The notes beneath the pieces were generated by a model. The model was not told the origin of the DNA. It did no database searches and was given only the letters and a program-made list of their open reading frames with translations. From assembly GCA_030833825.1 (NCBI GenBank), contig JAURGL010000023.1, positions 1 through 16,634 on the forward strand: 16,634 nt of DNA. Reading direction: 5' to 3'. The position numbers and the translations under genes were made by a program. Shown piece by piece: positions 14,775-16,634 of the stretch. The number at the start of each line of letters is the position of its first letter. The stretch's first letter is position 1. The DNA comes from Vulcanococcus sp. SFB_649D_100_25 (lineage in GTDB: Bacteria > Cyanobacteriota > Cyanobacteriia > PCC-6307 > Cyanobiaceae).

Positions 14775-15782
14775 ATGCCTGAGCTCAAATCCCTCGATGT
14801 TGTCGGCATTGGCAACGCCATTGTTGATGTGTTGGTCCAGGTCGACGACGACCAGATCGACAACTTCGGCCTCACCAAAGGCACCATGGCCCTGGTGGAC
14901 GAAGCGCAGGCTGAGGCTCTCTACGCCCAGCTCGGCCCGGGCCTGGAAACCTCGGGTGGCTCCGCCGCCAACACCCTCGCCGGTATTGCTCAGCTCGGCG
15001 GTCGTGCTGGGTTTATCGGGCGCGTGCGGGACGACCAGCTGGGCGGGATCTTCGCCCACGACATCCGATCAGTCGGAACCCGCTTCGAGACCCCTGCCGC
15101 CAGCGACGGTGCCTCGACGGCCCGCTGTCTGATCCTGGTGTCACCCGATGCCCAACGCACGATGTGCACCTATCTGGGGGCTTCGGTTGCCCTGGATCCC
15201 GGCGACCTTGACCTGGAGATGGTGGCTCAGGCCAAGGTGCTTTACCTCGAGGGTTATCTCTGGGATAGCGATGAGGCCAAGCGGGCCTTCATCGCGGCCG
15301 CCGAAGTGGCCAAGGCCAGCGGTGCCCAGGTGGCCCTGAGCCTCTCGGATGCTTTCTGCGTGGAACGGCACCGCGAGAGCTTCCTGGACCTGGTCGATGG
15401 CCACGTCGACATCCTGTTTGCCAATGAGATGGAGATCACCTCCCTCTACAAGGCGAACAGCTTTGAAGAGGCCGTTGAGCACGTGCGCGGACGCTGCAGC
15501 GTCGCTGCCCTGACCCGGAGCGAGCTGGGTTCGGTGATCCTCAGCGGTGACGAACGCCATTCGGTCGAGCCCTTCATGCTCGGTTCGCTGGTGGACACCA
15601 CCGGGGCGGGAGATCTCTACGCCGCAGGATTCCTGCATGCCTACACCCAGGGCGAAAGCCTGTTGCGCTGCGGCCAGCTCGGATCCCTTTGCGCAGGTCA
15701 GGTGGTCACGCAACTAGGGCCGCGCCCGCAGATCAACCTCAAGCAGCTGGTCCAGCAGCACCTGGGTGCGGCAGCCCTCTGA
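14775..15782 (+). CDS. PfkB-family carbohydrate/nucleoside kinase, adenosine-kinase-like
   Basis: 335 residues of the ribokinase (PfkB) family, which phosphorylates sugars or nucleosides with ATP. Visible signatures: VVGIGNAIVD at the start, substrate-site GGSAANTLAGIAQLGG (61-76), the ATP/anion-hole motif DTTGAGDLYAAGFL with GAGD at 277-280 and catalytic base Asp280, and NEMEIT (217-222), the family's NxxE-type region. The overall pattern is closest to adenosine kinase or inosine/ribose kinases, and adjacency to purA (five bases) fits purine salvage, but the substrate is not proven by sequence. I recall cyanobacterial sugar-kinase homologues with regulatory roles in carbon metabolism. Its last 44 bases overlap cutA tail to tail. 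Confidence 0.92.
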   Translation: MPELKSLDVVGIGNAIVDVLVQVDDDQIDNFGLTKGTMALVDEAQAEALYAQLGPGLETSGGSAANTLAGIAQLGGRAGFIGRVRDDQLGGIFAHDIRSVGTRFETPAASDGASTARCLILVSPDAQRTMCTYLGASVALDPGDLDLEMVAQAKVLYLEGYLWDSDEAKRAFIAAAEVAKASGAQVALSLSDAFCVERHRESFLDLVDGHVDILFANEMEITSLYKANSFEEAVEHVRGRCSVAALTRSELGSVILSGDERHSVEPFMLGSLVDTTGAGDLYAAGFLHAYTQGESLLRCGQLGSLCAGQVVTQLGPRPQINLKQLVQQHLGAAAL

Positions 15783-16089
15783 TCCAGTCGCCATAGCCCT
15801 TGCTGCTGCTGGCTAACCAGTAGAGCCATTCCGGGGTGTCATAGCTGTGCAGTTCCTGCACAGCCTCACTCAGGGAGTCCAGGAGCTCAGGGCTGCTTTT
15901 GATCAGGAGCTGAATCTCCTCTGACGCCTCCAGTTTTCCCTGCCACCAATAGATGGCTTCCTGGGGCTGCAGGGCGACGCAGGCCGCCAGCCTGCGCTCC
16001 AGGAGTTGCCTGGCGAGGGCCTCCGCCTTGGTCCGATTCGCTTCTGTGGTGAGGGCAAGGACCACCTGGGCATCGGGGCTCTCTGTCAT
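15739..16089 (-). CDS. cutA: CutA-family trimeric protein (divalent-cation tolerance)
   Basis: 116 residues from ATG; longer in-frame extensions run through the upstream gene and were rejected. CutA1 is a small ferredoxin-like trimer related in fold to PII signalling proteins, historically linked to copper tolerance, with true function still unclear. Family landmarks: ALTTEANRTKAEALARQLLE, ERRLAACV, IYWWQGKLEASEEIQLLIK and ELHSYDTPEWLYW. The ATG overlaps the stop of cobK by four bases (ATGA), so translation is coupled. No metal exporter or metal regulator is nearby. The 3' end runs into the kinase gene. Confidence 0.93.
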   Translation of the reverse strand: MTESPDAQVVLALTTEANRTKAEALARQLLERRLAACVALQPQEAIYWWQGKLEASEEIQLLIKSSPELLDSLSEAVQELHSYDTPEWLYWLASSSKGYGDWIRGLPHPGAAGPAA

Positions 16090-16634
16090 GCCTGGGACGA
16101 AGGAGCTCCCAGCTTCTCCAAGAGGGCCTGAAGCGGCAATGCCTGCTCCCCGGGACTGCCGGGTGGGGAGAGCAGGATCAAGTGCAACCCCTCCCGAGCC
16201 GCCAGTTCGTGCCAGAGCTGCTCCACGGGGCCTCCAGACTGCCGGCAGAGGACAGCGCTGATCCCCCAGTGCCTGCACAGGGCCGATTCCAAGGCCCCCC
16301 CAGCGAGATGCCCAGGACGCACGCAGGCGATGCGGTCGGGAGAGAGCCCAGAGGCGAGGGCCTGCTGCAGGCTCAATGGCCGATCCAGGATGCGGGCGAA
16401 ATGCTCGCGGGCTGGGCTGGCCCCCAGGGCCGCGGCGAGATGGCGAGAGCCAATGGCCAGAAGCAGCCGCTCCTGTTCCAGGGGCAGGCTGCGCAGGTCC
16501 TCCAGGGCAGCGATCGTGCTGAGGGGATGGCTTGGAGTCTTGTCCTCCACCAGGGAGCGATCAAGACGGAGAAGGCGTTGCTGCCTGTCCCGGCAGACCC
16601 GCTCGAGTCGTGCGCTGATTTCGCTGGCGAAGGG
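16086..16634 (-). CDS. cobK: Precorrin-6A reductase (CobK/CbiJ), C-terminal 182 residues
   Basis: NADPH-dependent reductase of the corrin ring in cobalamin/pseudocobalamin synthesis. The frame is open to the right edge, where it starts with PFASEISARLERVC, the remainder of the family's DATHPFA motif. Then come LLRLDRS, LLLAIGSRHL, the segment SLQQALASGLSPDRIACVRPG and the C-terminal ALCRHWGISAVLCRQSGG, matching the CobK segment that usually ends in KxSGG. This copy has CRQSGGPVEQL, so the Lys is Arg. About 60-80 N-terminal residues, including the nucleotide-binding start, should lie outside the window. It overlaps cutA by four bases. Confidence 0.88.
   Translation of the reverse strand, partial: PFASEISARLERVCRDRQQRLLRLDRSLVEDKTPSHPLSTIAALEDLRSLPLEQERLLLAIGSRHLAAALGASPAREHFARILDRPLSLQQALASGLSPDRIACVRPGHLAGGALESALCRHWGISAVLCRQSGGPVEQLWHELAAREGLHLILLSPPGSPGEQALPLQALLEKLGAPSSQA

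Overview
The window is a dense, G+C-rich stretch of chromosome that looks like a picocyanobacterium (Synechococcus/Cyanobium type; Prochlorococcus is less likely because of the high G+C). The strongest evidence is Psb27, a lipoprotein assembly factor of photosystem II, supported by the cyanobacterial style of several other proteins. From memory, the neighbourhood cobK-cutA-sugar kinase-purA-psb27-proS is also typical of this group; I could not check that. I see no phage, transposon, CRISPR, tRNA or rRNA, and no gene-free stretch longer than about 300 bases.

Layout. Positions 1-2901 hold a leftward cell-envelope cluster: a CPBP-family membrane protease, a small single-pass protein placed like FtsL, and the start of ftsI, which runs off the left edge just after its catalytic Ser/Lys motif. 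Positions 2994-5678 run rightward: a tandem two-domain histidine phosphatase and a dihydroorotase-like protein that seems to have lost its metal ligands. Signal peptidase I (leftward) overlaps the end of the latter and diverges from a conserved-looking membrane protein of unknown function (6415-7908). A leftward, translationally coupled pair follows, a [2Fe-2S] ferredoxin and an ArsC/Spx-like protein. Next come a rightward SAM methyltransferase and leftward inorganic pyrophosphatase, whose stop codons share one CTAG. A small single-pass protein and a helix-turn-helix protein lie upstream of the pyrophosphatase.

The right half is rightward: proS, psb27, a clear intrinsic terminator, purA with a hairpin touching its start codon, and a PfkB-family kinase. 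It meets a leftward pair, cobK (cut by the right edge) and cutA.

Functionally these are mostly housekeeping genes: septal peptidoglycan synthesis, protein export, prolyl-tRNA charging, AMP synthesis, photosystem II assembly and corrin synthesis. I do not see an obvious new multi-gene system. The items most worth a second look are the FtsL-like protein, the apparently non-catalytic dihydroorotase, the pyrophosphatase with a replaced active-site Asp, the sensor-like membrane protein, the ferredoxin/ArsC-like pair, and the psb27-purA junction. All four convergent gene pairs overlap at their 3' ends. Many starts are GTG or TTG without a clear Shine-Dalgarno sequence, so several start sites are judgement calls.
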